Shown piece after piece: positions 1 to 8,900 of a stretch of DNA of 64,000 bases. The notes under the pieces are model-generated. The model worked only from the letters and a program-made list of their open reading frames with translations, was not told the DNA's origin and made no database searches. Origin of the DNA: JAEWSN01 sp942493335 (GTDB lineage: Bacteria > Bacillota > Clostridia > DSM-8532); assembly GCA_942493335.1 (NCBI GenBank), contig OW818693.1:4402001-4466000 (forward strand), read 5' to 3'. The translations under genes were made by a program, and so were the position numbers. Position 1 is the stretch's first letter. The number at the start of each line of letters is the position of its first letter.

Positions 1-1
1 G

Positions 2-853
2 CCCATCATACGAGCAACGGATCTGCGGCATGTATACATGCCAGGCACCCTGTATGAACGAACTGCGCTGGACGGCGTTACCCTTTCTGTCAATCGGGGC
101 GAGGTTCTCGGCATCATCGGTCATACGGGTTCCGGGAAAACCACCTTCGTACAGCATCTGAACGGGTTGCTGAAGGCGACTTCCGGCACACTGGAAGTCG
201 ATGGGGAAGTGGTCGGGCCCAAAGCCTTGAAGGCACTTCGGAAGAAGGTAGGGCTTATCTTCCAGTACCCCGAGCATCAGTTGTTTGAGGAAACCGTTGC
301 GAAGGACATCGCCTTCGGACTCATCCAAAGCGGCATGCCGAAAGAGGAAATCGAACGTCGTGTGGAACGTGCAGCCCGGCTCTTGTCGATAACACCGGAA
401 ATGCTCGCGAAATCCCCCTTCGAGCTATCCGGAGGACAAAAGAGACGTGCTGCCATTGCAGGCGTTCTGGCCATGGAACCTTCCATTCTCATTCTGGATG
501 AGCCGACCGCCGGCCTGGATCCCAAGGGCAGTCGCGAGGTATTCGCGTTGCTGCGCGCCTTGAACCGGAATGAAGGGACCACCATTGTCCTCATCTCCCA
601 CAACATGGAAGACATCGCAGCCTTTGCAGACCGTGTGGCTGTTTTTCGTGAAGGCCGCATGGCCATGCTCGATACACCGCGTGTGATTTTTGCCAGGCAG
701 GAGGAACTGACACGCATGCATCTGGATGTTCCAGCAATCACGCGCGTATTCCGGGATGCCGGAAACCGTCTTGGGATCAGGATCCCATCCGTTCTGACCG
801 TCCCTGAAGCGGTTGGCTTGCTGCAAGGCATGGGCAATGGGGGTGCGGCATGA
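2..853 (+). CDS. ecfA2: Energy-coupling factor transporter ATPase EcfA2 (5' partial)
   Basis: This is one of the two cytoplasmic ATPases of an ECF-type vitamin/metal importer. It should pair with EcfA1 (outside the window) and the scaffold EcfT encoded next. The frame is open from base 2, and the first codons read PIIRATDLRHVYMPGT, typical of the extreme EcfA2 N-terminus. The true start therefore lies a few bases before the window, and the ATG at 38 is an internal Met. Visible motifs are Walker A GHTGSGKTT, Q-loop FQYPEHQLF, signature LSGGQKRR, Walker B ILILDEPTAGLD and the switch His in LISHN. The stop overlaps the ecfT start as ATGA. Assignment as EcfA2 rather than EcfA1 rests on the HVYMPGT-type N-terminus and its place directly before ecfT. 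Confidence 0.93.
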   Translation, partial: PIIRATDLRHVYMPGTLYERTALDGVTLSVNRGEVLGIIGHTGSGKTTFVQHLNGLLKATSGTLEVDGEVVGPKALKALRKKVGLIFQYPEHQLFEETVAKDIAFGLIQSGMPKEEIERRVERAARLLSITPEMLAKSPFELSGGQKRRAAIAGVLAMEPSILILDEPTAGLDPKGSREVFALLRALNRNEGTTIVLISHNMEDIAAFADRVAVFREGRMAMLDTPRVIFARQEELTRMHLDVPAITRVFRDAGNRLGIRIPSVLTVPEAVGLLQGMGNGGAA

Positions 854-1650
854 TAGGAAACATCACCCTCGGCCAGTACATACCGGGAAACTCGGTCATG
901 CACCGGATGGATCCGCGTTCGAAAATCCTGTGGACAGGCGTCTTCATGGTTTTGACCTTTTTGATGGAAGCCTGGCCCGAATACATCCTGATGGCTGGCT
1001 GGACGTTCTTTTTGCTTCAAACGAGCCAAGTGCCGATCCGGCAATCCCTCAAGGGATTGAAGCCGCTCCTGTTCCTTCTTGCCTTCACAACGGTTTTGAA
1101 CCTTTTCCTGATACCCGGCGAATACATCTGGCATGTCGGGAAATTCGGCATAACCTATGAAGGAATCCAGATGGCCGTGAAGGTGTTCTTCCGGCTCTGC
1201 ATTCTTGTGATTACCGCCTCTCTCATGACACTGACCACAACGCCGATGTCCATGACGGACGGCCTTGAACGGATGATGAACCCGTTGAAGCGTCTTCGTG
1301 TTCCGGTTCATGAAATCGCCATGATGATGTCGATTGCCCTTCGCTTCATTCCGACGCTCCTGGAGGAAACGGAACGAATCATGAAGGCACAGGCATCCCG
1401 TGGTGCGGAATTCGACACCGGCAACCTCTTTCGTCGGGTGAAAAGTTTCGTTCCGGTCCTGGTGCCTCTGTTTGTGAGTGCGTTCAAGCGTGCGGATGAA
1501 CTTGCGGAAGCGATGGAATCCAGGGGATACCGGGGCGGTGAAGGACGGACCCGTCTGAAAGTGCTTCAGTTCACCCGTGTGGATCTGGTTGCGGGAATCG
1601 TCTGTGCGGGCGTAACCCTCGGGTTTGCGGTCCTTCGTGCCTTCATGTGA
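850..1650 (+). CDS. ecfT: Energy-coupling factor transporter transmembrane protein EcfT
   Basis: EcfT is the membrane scaffold that links the EcfA ATPases to an exchangeable substrate-binding S component. The protein has 266 residues, normal for the family. It has hydrophobic segments in the N-terminal half (for example WTGVFMVLTFLMEAW, LLFLLAFTTVLNLFLI, LCILVITASLMTL) and a C-terminal one. The two coupling motifs expected in the cytoplasmic helices are visible as QASRGAEF near residue 183 and ESRGYRGG near residue 222. The start overlaps the ecfA2 stop by four bases, so the two are translationally coupled. No S component is encoded here, which fits a group II ECF module that serves S components encoded elsewhere. 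Confidence 0.95.
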   Translation: MIGNITLGQYIPGNSVMHRMDPRSKILWTGVFMVLTFLMEAWPEYILMAGWTFFLLQTSQVPIRQSLKGLKPLLFLLAFTTVLNLFLIPGEYIWHVGKFGITYEGIQMAVKVFFRLCILVITASLMTLTTTPMSMTDGLERMMNPLKRLRVPVHEIAMMMSIALRFIPTLLEETERIMKAQASRGAEFDTGNLFRRVKSFVPVLVPLFVSAFKRADELAEAMESRGYRGGEGRTRLKVLQFTRVDLVAGIVCAGVTLGFAVLRAFM

Positions 1651-1693
1651 CACATCCGGCGATGGCAGTCATGCAACGGAAAGGAAGAAAAAC

Positions 1694-2368
1694 ATGTCGT
1701 TCCTGATGGAAACCCACTTCCACACCTCGGAAGTCAGCCGGTGCGGCAAAGTGAAGGCATCCGATGCGGTACGCCTTTACAAGGAAAAGGGATATCACGG
1801 CATTGTTGTGACAGACCATTTCTGCACCGATTTTTTCGAACGTCTGGGTGCTTTGTCCTGGGATGCAAAGGTGGATGCCTATCTCGAGGGATATCATGCC
1901 GCAAGGGCCGCAGGGAAAGCCTGCGGCATCCAGGTGATCCTTGGATTGGAATATGCTTTTCCCGGTACGTTTGACGATATCCTCGTGTACGGAGTCACGC
2001 CGGAAATGCTGAAGGCGAACCCGGACATGTACAGGCTTGGCCCCGTCGGTTTCGCGAAACTGGCACAGCGCGAGAATCTGCTGCTGATTCAAGCCCATCC
2101 GTTCCGTCCCTATATCACGCGGGTGTACGAGGACATGCTGGAGGGGCTTGAAGTGTACAACGGAAATCCCCGGCATGACTCGGACAACGGCAAGGCTGCG
2201 CGTTTGGCACAGAAAAAGGGGTGGGTGCAGTTATCCGGTTCGGATTTCCATCAGGAGGGGGATGTCGCGGCCGGCGGAATTCTTCTGTCGGAAATGCCAT
2301 CCGATTCACCCTCGTTTGCGGCCATGCTGAGACGGATTCGCACACCAGAGCTGATTACAGGTCTGTAG
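1694..2368 (+). CDS. PHP-domain metal-dependent phosphoesterase
   Basis: The 224-residue protein contains PHP-fold metal-binding motifs: HFH at residues 8-10, TDH at 40-42, the acidic GLEYAF, QAHPFRP and GSDFHQ near the C-terminus. Such stand-alone PHP proteins (TrpH/YciV-like) hydrolyse phosphoester bonds in nucleotides or small phosphometabolites; the substrate cannot be read from the sequence. I chose ATG 1694 because GGAAGGAAG lies just upstream and the HxH motif then sits close to the N-terminus, as is usual. A longer frame from 1625 would overlap ecfT and lacks a ribosome binding site. It follows ecfT by 43 bp and may be co-transcribed. Confidence 0.85.
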   Translation: MSFLMETHFHTSEVSRCGKVKASDAVRLYKEKGYHGIVVTDHFCTDFFERLGALSWDAKVDAYLEGYHAARAAGKACGIQVILGLEYAFPGTFDDILVYGVTPEMLKANPDMYRLGPVGFAKLAQRENLLLIQAHPFRPYITRVYEDMLEGLEVYNGNPRHDSDNGKAARLAQKKGWVQLSGSDFHQEGDVAAGGILLSEMPSDSPSFAAMLRRIRTPELITGL

Positions 2369-2591
2369 TTGATTCCGATTGCATGGGGAGCGGACGTACT
2401 CCCATCAATAGACAAAAAAACGGAACGCGTGATATCATGAATGCTGTTGCCGCTTTGGCCGATTCCACGGCTGAACATGCATCAAGAAATGCGTTCCGGT
2501 CAGGACTGGAAGTGTGTGCTTCCGTGCTGTCCGGCCAACGAAATGACCAATGTTGCCATACGAAAGAAAAAATCATCCCTGGAGGGTGACG

Positions 2592-2876
2592 ATGGAACCG
2601 AAAATCAAGGTGGACGTCATTCGCGAGAAAAGTTTCGATCCGACCTTCTTTGTCAAGGTCAGTTACGATACGGACTCCATTCACCTGTCTTCCATTCCTG
2701 TCTGGGTCGAACGGCGTGCACCGCGCGTCACGTTTGATTTTCCCGCAGTCATCCTTGAGACTTTGAATGGAAACGAACGGGCCAAGCTGGAATTGGCGAT
2801 CATGAACCGTCTTCTTGAGTTCATCATGTACAACACGGAACGGGATTCCATTTCCAGTAAACCGCTTCGTATCTGA
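2592..2876 (+). CDS. Small hypothetical protein (94 aa)
   Basis: I do not recognise this protein. It starts at ATG 2592 after a strong GGAGG site at 2580-2584. It is soluble and mixed alpha/beta in character, with no signal peptide, membrane segment or cysteine motif. The C-terminal half (NERAKLELAIMNRLLEFIM) looks like an amphipathic helix. It stands alone between the PHP gene (about 220 bp upstream) and the convergent thioesterase gene (about 100 bp downstream). Codon use resembles its neighbours, which supports a real gene, but no function can be proposed. Confidence 0.65.
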   Translation: MEPKIKVDVIREKSFDPTFFVKVSYDTDSIHLSSIPVWVERRAPRVTFDFPAVILETLNGNERAKLELAIMNRLLEFIMYNTERDSISSKPLRI

Positions 2877-2978
2877 CGCCCCACGATTCCGCGCATCAAC
2901 CGATCGTCCTTGCCAGGTGTGAAGGCTGCAGCTTCAGCTGCCGGGCGTCTTTTCCCGTGTACAGCCGATCCGGAAGGA

Positions 2979-3443
2979 TCATGACTTTGAGGAAAGCCTC
3001 CGTTCGCGGCGGAGGAGTGCCAGTCTGCATTCTTCTTCCTGTTCCGGGGTTTCCAGTTTCAATGCGGGGACTTCCGTCGGCCGACCGTTTTCCCCGATGG
3101 CCACGAAGGTCAGGTACGCCCTGTTCGTGAACCGCATTTCATCGGAGCGGATGCTTTCTGCGTATACGTCCACCCGGATTTCCATCGAGGTTCTACCGAC
3201 CCAGGTGACCACAGCCCGCAACCGGACGATATCGCCCACATGAACGGGTTGCTTGAACTCCACGCTGTCGATGGCGGCGGTTGCCACCATGCAGTTGCAG
3301 TGACGCTGCGCGGCCATGGCTCCAGCAATGTCCATCCAATGCATCAGCCTTCCACCAAGCAGGTTTCCAAGCAGATTCGCGTCATTCGGCAGAATGAGTT
3401 CCGTCATTTCAATCTGGGATTCTCCCGGTGTTTTTGTCCGCAT
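2979..3443 (-). CDS. Acyl-CoA thioesterase, hotdog fold (YciA/BFIT type)
   Basis: This is a 154-residue single hotdog-domain protein predicted to hydrolyse acyl-CoA thioesters in the cytoplasm. Visible family features are LILPNDANLLGNLLGG near the N-terminus (Asn/Asp region), GRLMHWMDIAGAMAA (helix with the catalytic Asp) and VEFKQPVHVGDIVRL followed by the long strand region. I chose ATG at 3443 because its upstream sequence on the minus strand reads GGAGGTACGCCGC. The longer open frame extends into the neighbouring gene and carries no recognisable sequence. It lies 85 bp downstream of the acetyltransferase gene on the same strand, so the pair may form a short operon. The chain-length preference is unknown. 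Confidence 0.88.
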   Translation of the reverse strand: MRTKTPGESQIEMTELILPNDANLLGNLLGGRLMHWMDIAGAMAAQRHCNCMVATAAIDSVEFKQPVHVGDIVRLRAVVTWVGRTSMEIRVDVYAESIRSDEMRFTNRAYLTFVAIGENGRPTEVPALKLETPEQEEECRLALLRRERRLSSKS

Positions 3444-3528
3444 GCGGCGTACCTCCAATGGGAATGACCGTTGGCAATCATGGGGAGGACAGGCGGCGGT
3501 GGATGCCCGCAGGGCAACGAATCTTGCG

Positions 3529-4206
3529 TTACTCCTGAAGCAGACCTTCAAGGGGGCTGGCGTCCTCGCGGAGAAGGGAAAACAACTCGAGATCGTGGTA
3601 TTTGCCACGATGGAAGGTTGCCGCCCGCATGGTTCCCTCATAGACGAACCCGCATTTTTCCGCGACCCGGCGGCTGCCTGCATTGCCCTTCATGAGGTTG
3701 ACCTGGATCCTGTTGATCGGTCGAACGGCGAACAGCCAGGCACATAAGAGCGAGAGGGCTTCGGTCATATAGCCTTTTCCGTAATGCGAGGCATCAAAAA
3801 TCTCATAGCCGATCTCCACGCCGTCCTGATAATCGAGACCTTTGAAGTACAGCAACTCGCCGATGTAGTCCGAGAGAGGCCGAACCGGATCACCCGACAG
3901 GGGATCCCTGTATAAATCCGGTAATTCAGGATCGGCTCCATCAAAAGGATTCATGGCCGGGGGGATGATTGCCTGCTCATACGTTGTTTCCCCAACGTCT
4001 GCGGACTGGTTACGCATAATGAGCATGCGACCTTCTTTCTCGCCCCAGCAGCCGTTTTCCGCATATTCCCGACGGAAAGCCTGCTCGGAAGGGAAATCGA
4101 GATGCCAGTAGGGGCCCTTCGCATTCACATTTGCTATGAGACGGTAGACGACGTCCAATTCATCGGGACGGATGGTCCGGAGAGCGACTTTCTTTCCCTG
4201 CAGCAT
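3529..4206 (-). CDS. GNAT family N-acetyltransferase (RimJ/RimL type)
   Basis: A 225-residue GNAT protein that would transfer acetyl from acetyl-CoA to a protein N-terminus or a small amine. The N-terminus KVALRTIRPDELDVVYRLI is typical of the RimJ/RimL branch. The acetyl-CoA region is visible as EIGYEIFDASHYGKGYMTEAL, with the C-terminal RVAEKCGFVYEGTMR motif. ATG 4206 is preceded by GGGAGGG on the minus strand. A region of about 50 residues near 70-120 (MNPFDGADPELPDLYR) is longer than in the shortest family members. It is divergent from truA across a 283-bp region holding the truA promoter. The substrate is unknown. Confidence 0.85.
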   Translation of the reverse strand: MLQGKKVALRTIRPDELDVVYRLIANVNAKGPYWHLDFPSEQAFRREYAENGCWGEKEGRMLIMRNQSADVGETTYEQAIIPPAMNPFDGADPELPDLYRDPLSGDPVRPLSDYIGELLYFKGLDYQDGVEIGYEIFDASHYGKGYMTEALSLLCAWLFAVRPINRIQVNLMKGNAGSRRVAEKCGFVYEGTMRAATFHRGKYHDLELFSLLREDASPLEGLLQE

Positions 4207-4253
4207 GGGTGTTCCCTCCCTTTTGCGGCATAAGCGCGCAAGCCGCGGCTGCG

Positions 4254-4283
4254 TTGACCGCGGCCTCATTATAGCATATAATC
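4254..4283 (+). promoter_or_regulatory. Probable sigma-A-type promoter for truA
   Basis: TTGACC (4254-4259) and TATAAT (4278-4283) are separated by 18 bp. Transcription would begin near 4290, giving a leader of about 200 nt that contains the 24-bp tandem repeats before truA. A minus-strand TATAAT (4268-4273) in the same spot could serve the divergent acetyltransferase gene, though I see no good -35 for it. Confidence 0.6.
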
Positions 4284-4405
4284 AGGGCTCCGGAGAACGG
4301 GGATTCCCATGTGCCGGGTCGTTTTTCAGCACTTGCCGCGCAGGATCGCGCGGTAGCTTCCGTCTGGTGTGCGGGCTCTTGGAAATGATCCGAAATGAAA
4401 GACAG

Positions 4406-4477
4406 AAGGTTGAAACTTATAAGCACCGGAAGGTTGAAACTTACAAGCACCGGAAGGTCGAAACCTGTAAGCACCGG
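4406..4477 (+). repeat. 24-bp tandem repeat, three copies, in the truA leader
   Basis: Three adjacent copies (4406-4429, 4430-4453, 4454-4477) share the consensus AAGGTTGAAACTTATAAGCA plus CCGG and differ at only a few positions; a partial fourth (AAGGA) forms the truA ribosome binding site. The unit is eight codons and would encode KVETYKHR repeats in frame with truA if translation began at ATG 4385. Each copy carries a GGAAGG element resembling a ribosome binding site. Confidence 0.9.
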
Positions 4478-4489
4478 AAGGAGCATCCC

Positions 4490-5257
4490 TTGCGGAATAT
4501 CCGGCTATTGATCGAATATGACGGCGCCGCCTACCACGGATGGCAGATCCAGAAAAACGGCAGCAGCGTTCAGGAGACCCTCGCGAAGGCTATCACAGCC
4601 ATCACGGGGGAGCATGTCGTGCCGGATGGCGCAGGGCGGACGGATGCCGGCGTGCATGCGTTGGGGCAGGTCGCCGCGTTTCGGACGGAAGCCCGAATTC
4701 CGGCCGAGCGGTTCGCGGATGCGCTGAATGCGGTACTTCCCCGCAATATTGCCATTGTGTCTTCCGAAGAAGCGGATTTGGCGTTTCATCCACGAAAAAA
4801 TGCCATCGGCAAGCATTACAGGTATCAGATCCTGAACCGGTCCCACCGCGCCGCGCTATTGGACGGACGTGTGTGGCACATTCCCGGCAAGCTGGACCTC
4901 GAGGCCATGCGGACGGCTTCCGACCTGATCCTCGGTTCGCACGACTTCCGCACATTCTGCGCTTCGGGTCACAGTGTGAAAACCTATACGCGGACGATGA
5001 CGCGGGCCGAATGGACAAGGGACGGGGATCTGCTCCGGTTCGATATCGAAGGCAGCGGCTTTCTCTATAACATGGTCCGCATCCTGGTTGGCACGCTGGC
5101 GGAAGTGGGAAGAGGCAAACGCACGCCGGAAGGTTTCCGGGAGCTGATGGAATCCGGTGATCGTCGAAAGGCCGGGATTACGGCGCCGGCCGGCGGTCTC
5201 TGCATGATGGAGGTTCGTTATGGGCCGCAGGAATGGGAAGAGGAGGAATCCGAATGA
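4490..5257 (+). CDS. truA: tRNA pseudouridine(38-40) synthase TruA
   Basis: TruA isomerises uridines 38, 39 and 40 in the tRNA anticodon arm. The 255-residue product has the family N-terminus NIRLLIEYDGAAYHGWQ, the catalytic aspartate motif GAGRTDAGVHA, FHPRKNAIGKHYRY, and FLYNMVRILVGTLAEVG near the C-terminus. I start it at TTG 4490, which has GGAAGGAG six bases upstream and gives the usual length. An alternative in-frame ATG at 4385 would add about 35 residues made largely of KVETYKHR repeats, which TruA proteins do not have. The stop overlaps the next start (ATGA), so the following small gene is probably co-translated. Confidence 0.95.
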   Translation: MRNIRLLIEYDGAAYHGWQIQKNGSSVQETLAKAITAITGEHVVPDGAGRTDAGVHALGQVAAFRTEARIPAERFADALNAVLPRNIAIVSSEEADLAFHPRKNAIGKHYRYQILNRSHRAALLDGRVWHIPGKLDLEAMRTASDLILGSHDFRTFCASGHSVKTYTRTMTRAEWTRDGDLLRFDIEGSGFLYNMVRILVGTLAEVGRGKRTPEGFRELMESGDRRKAGITAPAGGLCMMEVRYGPQEWEEEESE

Positions 5258-5514
5258 AGATGAACGGCAGGCTTTTCAAGGGGCCGACCGTGCTGGTCGA
5301 CGCAAGCCGCGAAGTGCCCGACAGCGAGGGTGGTTACCAGGACCGTCTCGAACGGTTGCTGGTGGAGGTGAGTCGGGAACTCGGAGTTCCCGTGCCGATG
5401 TGGCTGACGAAGAATACGCGTGAATATGTTCGATTCCGGCGAACCTCCTTCAACCAGGATCAGTTTTTCGAAGCCGTCCTTTTCGACCGCATGGAAATCC
5501 GGGTCGAGGAATGA
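5254..5514 (+). CDS. Small conserved-looking hypothetical protein (86 aa)
   Basis: An 86-residue basic/acidic soluble protein starting MKMNGRLFKGPTVLVDASRE, with AGGAGG at 5241-5246 and a four-base overlap with the truA stop. It has no cysteines, signal peptide or membrane segment. The pattern of a short strand-rich start, then LERLLVEVSRELGVPVPMWLTKNT and FRRTSFNQDQFFEAV, looks like a compact alpha/beta protein. I do not recognise a characterised family. Tight coupling to truA suggests a role near tRNA modification or translation, but that is only inference from position. Confidence 0.75.
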   Translation: MKMNGRLFKGPTVLVDASREVPDSEGGYQDRLERLLVEVSRELGVPVPMWLTKNTREYVRFRRTSFNQDQFFEAVLFDRMEIRVEE

Positions 5515-5594
5515 CTGCGACAGGGTTCCGCACAGGTTTCGGGGATGCTTTGTCTCCTATTGAAAAAATGACAATAAAAAAAGGCGATTGCGCC

Positions 5595-5623
5595 TTGACG
5601 TTCCAAAATGCACATGTTACAAT
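5595..5623 (+). promoter_or_regulatory. Strong promoter of the rpoBC operon
   Basis: TTGACG (5595-5600) and TACAAT (5618-5623) are separated by exactly 17 bp, and a TG one base before the -10 makes it an extended -10 promoter. An A-rich stretch (AAAATGACAATAAAAAAA) precedes it and could act as an UP-like element. A short AGGCG/CGCCT hairpin lies immediately upstream. Transcription would start near 5630. Confidence 0.8.
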
Positions 5624-5992
5624 TACATACTGCATTATATAACTTTGCCCGTGCTGTGCCCTTTTTCGGATTTGTGAAGAATGACGAAATTTGCCCCGGC
5701 TGATGTCGTCATTATAGCATGGGTCATGAAAATGGACAATACCGGCGGTGAAAAGTGCAGGGACCCAGACAAGTTTACCGGCGTCACGCCTTCCATCCCC
5801 GACAGCCGGTCGGGAAGAAGGATAGCGGCGCCAAGGCAAGGCATATGGATCGGGAGAATGAGAACTTGGTGATGGCGTTTGACGAGAACACCCCCATCGG
5901 TAACCCCAGGCGGACATTCGCCCCAATCTGTATTTTTTTGTCCTTTCCCGCCCCGCCGACCCCAACGCTGTTTCCTTTATGAGGTGATACGA
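5624..5992 (+). other. Long untranslated leader of rpoB
   Basis: About 360 nt separate the promoter from the rpoB start with no convincing gene. I see no known riboswitch or ribosomal-protein leader motif. A weaker second promoter is possible (TTGCCC 5691-5696, TATAGC 5713-5718, 16-bp spacer). The ribosome binding site GAGGTGAT at 5981-5988 fixes the rpoB start. The length suggests post-transcriptional control of RNA polymerase synthesis, but no specific structure is clear by eye. Confidence 0.55.
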
Positions 5993-8900
5993 ATGGTTCA
6001 TCCAGTGCAATTGGGCCGGACAACCCGCATGAGTTTCGCAAAAATCCGGGAAGTCCTTGAAATGCCCAACCTGATCGAAATCCAGAAGAACTCCTATCGT
6101 CAATTCCTCAACGACGGCCTGCGTGATGTCCTTCACGACGTGTCCCCGATCACGGACTACACCGGCAACCTCGTCATGGAATTCATCGACTATTCGCTTG
6201 ATCTCGACAACATCAAGTACGACGTCGAGGAGTGCAAGGAGCGGGACAGCACATATTCCGCAGCCCTCAAGGTAAAGGTGCGCCTCATCAACAAGGAAAC
6301 CGGCGAGGTGAAGGAACAGGAAATCTTCATGGGCGATTTTCCGCTCATGACGGATCACGGCACCTTCGTCATCAACGGTGCGGAACGCGTCATCGTATCC
6401 CAGCTCGTTCGTTCCCCCGGCATCTACTATGTCCGCTCCAAGGATCGTTCCGGCAACAACCTCTACTCCAATACCGTCATCCCGTACCGCGGTGCATGGC
6501 TCGAATATGAAACCGATGCGAACGCCATCATCTCCGTCCGTATCGACCGCACGCGCAAGCTGCCCATCACCCAGTTCCTCCGGGCACTCGGCTGGGGCAC
6601 CGACGCGGAAATCCTCGAAATGTTCGGGGAAGAGGAGAAACTCCTCAACACCATCCAGAAGGATAATTCAAAGAGCCGCGAGGAAGGCCTTTTCGAAGTG
6701 TACAAGCGTCTCCGTCCGGGCGAACCCCCGACAGAGGAATCCGCAAGCACGCTCCTCAACAACCTGTTCTTTGATCCGAAGCGCTACGACCTTTCGAATG
6801 TCGGCCGCTACAAGTTCAACAAGAAGCTGTCCCTTGCCACCCGCATCCGCTGGAACATTGCGGGCGAAGAGGTGAAGGATCCCAAAACCGGCAAGGTCAT
6901 CGTCAAGGCCGGCGAGGAAATCAGCGAACAGGCCGCCTGGAAGATCCAGAACGCCGGCATCAATGTCATGCATCTTGATGTGGAAGGCAAGCTCGTCAAG
7001 GTCATCGGCAACCTCACCGTGGACCTGGCCGCCTTCGTGAAATTCAATCCGAAGGAAGCCGGCATCAACGAGAAGGTCCGCTTCGACGTGCTCACTGAGC
7101 TGCTCGAAGGCGCCGCCGCCCTCAAGGAGCCGGAACTGAAGGCGCTCATCCGCGAGAACCGCGATATCCTGATGCCCAAGCACATCACGAAGGAAGACAT
7201 CATCGCTTCCATCAGCTACATTCTGAATCTGGATCACGGCATCGGCCACACCGACGACATCGACCATCTCGGAAACCGTCGTCTCCGTTCCGTGGGCGAG
7301 CTGCTGCAGAACCAGTTCCGCATCGGCCTGGCCCGCATGGAGCGCGTCGTCCGCGAACGCATGACCATCCAGGACATCGACATCGCGACCCCGCAGGCCC
7401 TCATCAACATCCGGCCCGTGTCCGCGGCCATCAAGGAGTTCTTCGGATCCTCCCAGCTGTCGCAGTTCATGGACCAGACGAATCCGCTGGCCGAACTCAC
7501 GCACAAGCGCCGTCTTTCGGCCCTCGGCCCCGGCGGTCTGTCCCGTGACCGTGCCTCGTTCGAAGTCCGCGACGTCCATCACTCCCATTACGGCCGCATG
7601 TGCCCCATCGAGACGCCTGAAGGCCCGAACATCGGTCTGATCGGCTCGCTGGCCACGTTCGCCCGCATCAACGAGTATGGATTCATCGAAGCTCCCTACC
7701 GCAAGGTGGAGAAGAACACCGGCCGCGTGACCGACACCGTCGATTACATGACCGCCGATGAGGAAGACAACTACACCATCGCGGAAGCCAACGAACCCCT
7801 GAACGAAGAGAGCTACTTCGTCAACAAGCGCGTCGGCTCCCGTTATCTGGACAAAATCATCGAAGTCGACCGTGACAAGGTCGACTACATGGACGTGTCG
7901 CCGAAACAGCTCGTTTCCGTCGCCACCGCCATGATCCCCTTCCTCGAGAACGACGACGCCAACCGCGCACTGATGGGTTCGAACATGCAGCGTCAGGCCG
8001 TGCCGCTCATCAAGCCGCAGGCGCCCATCATCGCCACCGGCATGGAGTACCGCGCCGCGAAGGACTCGGGAACCTGCCCTGTCGCCAAGCGCGCCGGCAT
8101 CATCGAGAAGGTCGTGTCGAACGAGATTGTCGTCCGCACGGAATCCGGCCAAAAGGACACCTACAAGCTTCTGAAATACAAGCGTTCCAACCAAGGGACA
8201 TGCATCAACCAGCGCCCCTTGGTCAAAAAGGGAGAAAAGGTCGATGCGGGCGATATCCTGGCGGACGGTCCGTCCACGGAAAACGGCGAAATCGCACTCG
8301 GCAAGAACATCCTCATCGGGTTCATGACCTGGGAGGGTTACAACTACGAGGACGCTATCCTGATTTCCGAGGAAATGGTCCGGGACGACGTGTACACCTC
8401 CATCCACATCGAGGAGTACGAGTCCGAATCCCGTGATACGAAACTCGGGCCTGAAGAAATCACGCGCGATATCCCGAACGTCGGCGAGGACTCCCTCAAG
8501 GACCTCGACGACCGCGGCATCATCCGCATCGGCGCGGAAGTGCGTGCCGGCGACATCCTGGTCGGCAAGGTCACCCCGAAGGGCGAAACCGAACTGACTG
8601 CGGAAGAGCGTCTGCTGCGCGCCATCTTCGGTGAGAAGGCCCGCGAGGTCCGTGATACATCCCTGCGCATTCCGCACGGCGAATCCGGTATCATCGTGGA
8701 CGTGAAGGTGTTCACCCGTGAAAACGGCGACGACATGAGCCCCGGTGTCAACCAGCTCGTGCGTGTGTACATCGCTCAGAAGCGCAAAATCTCCGTCGGT
8801 GACAAGATGGCCGGCCGCCACGGCAACAAGGGTGTCATTTCGCGCATCCTGCCAGTGGAGGACATGCCCTTCCTGCCGGACGGCACCCCGCTCCAGATCG

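Noticed and set aside
277..1653. A 458-codon minus-strand frame opposite ecfA2 and ecfT
   Set aside because: It lies entirely antisense to two clear genes and reads as low-information sequence.
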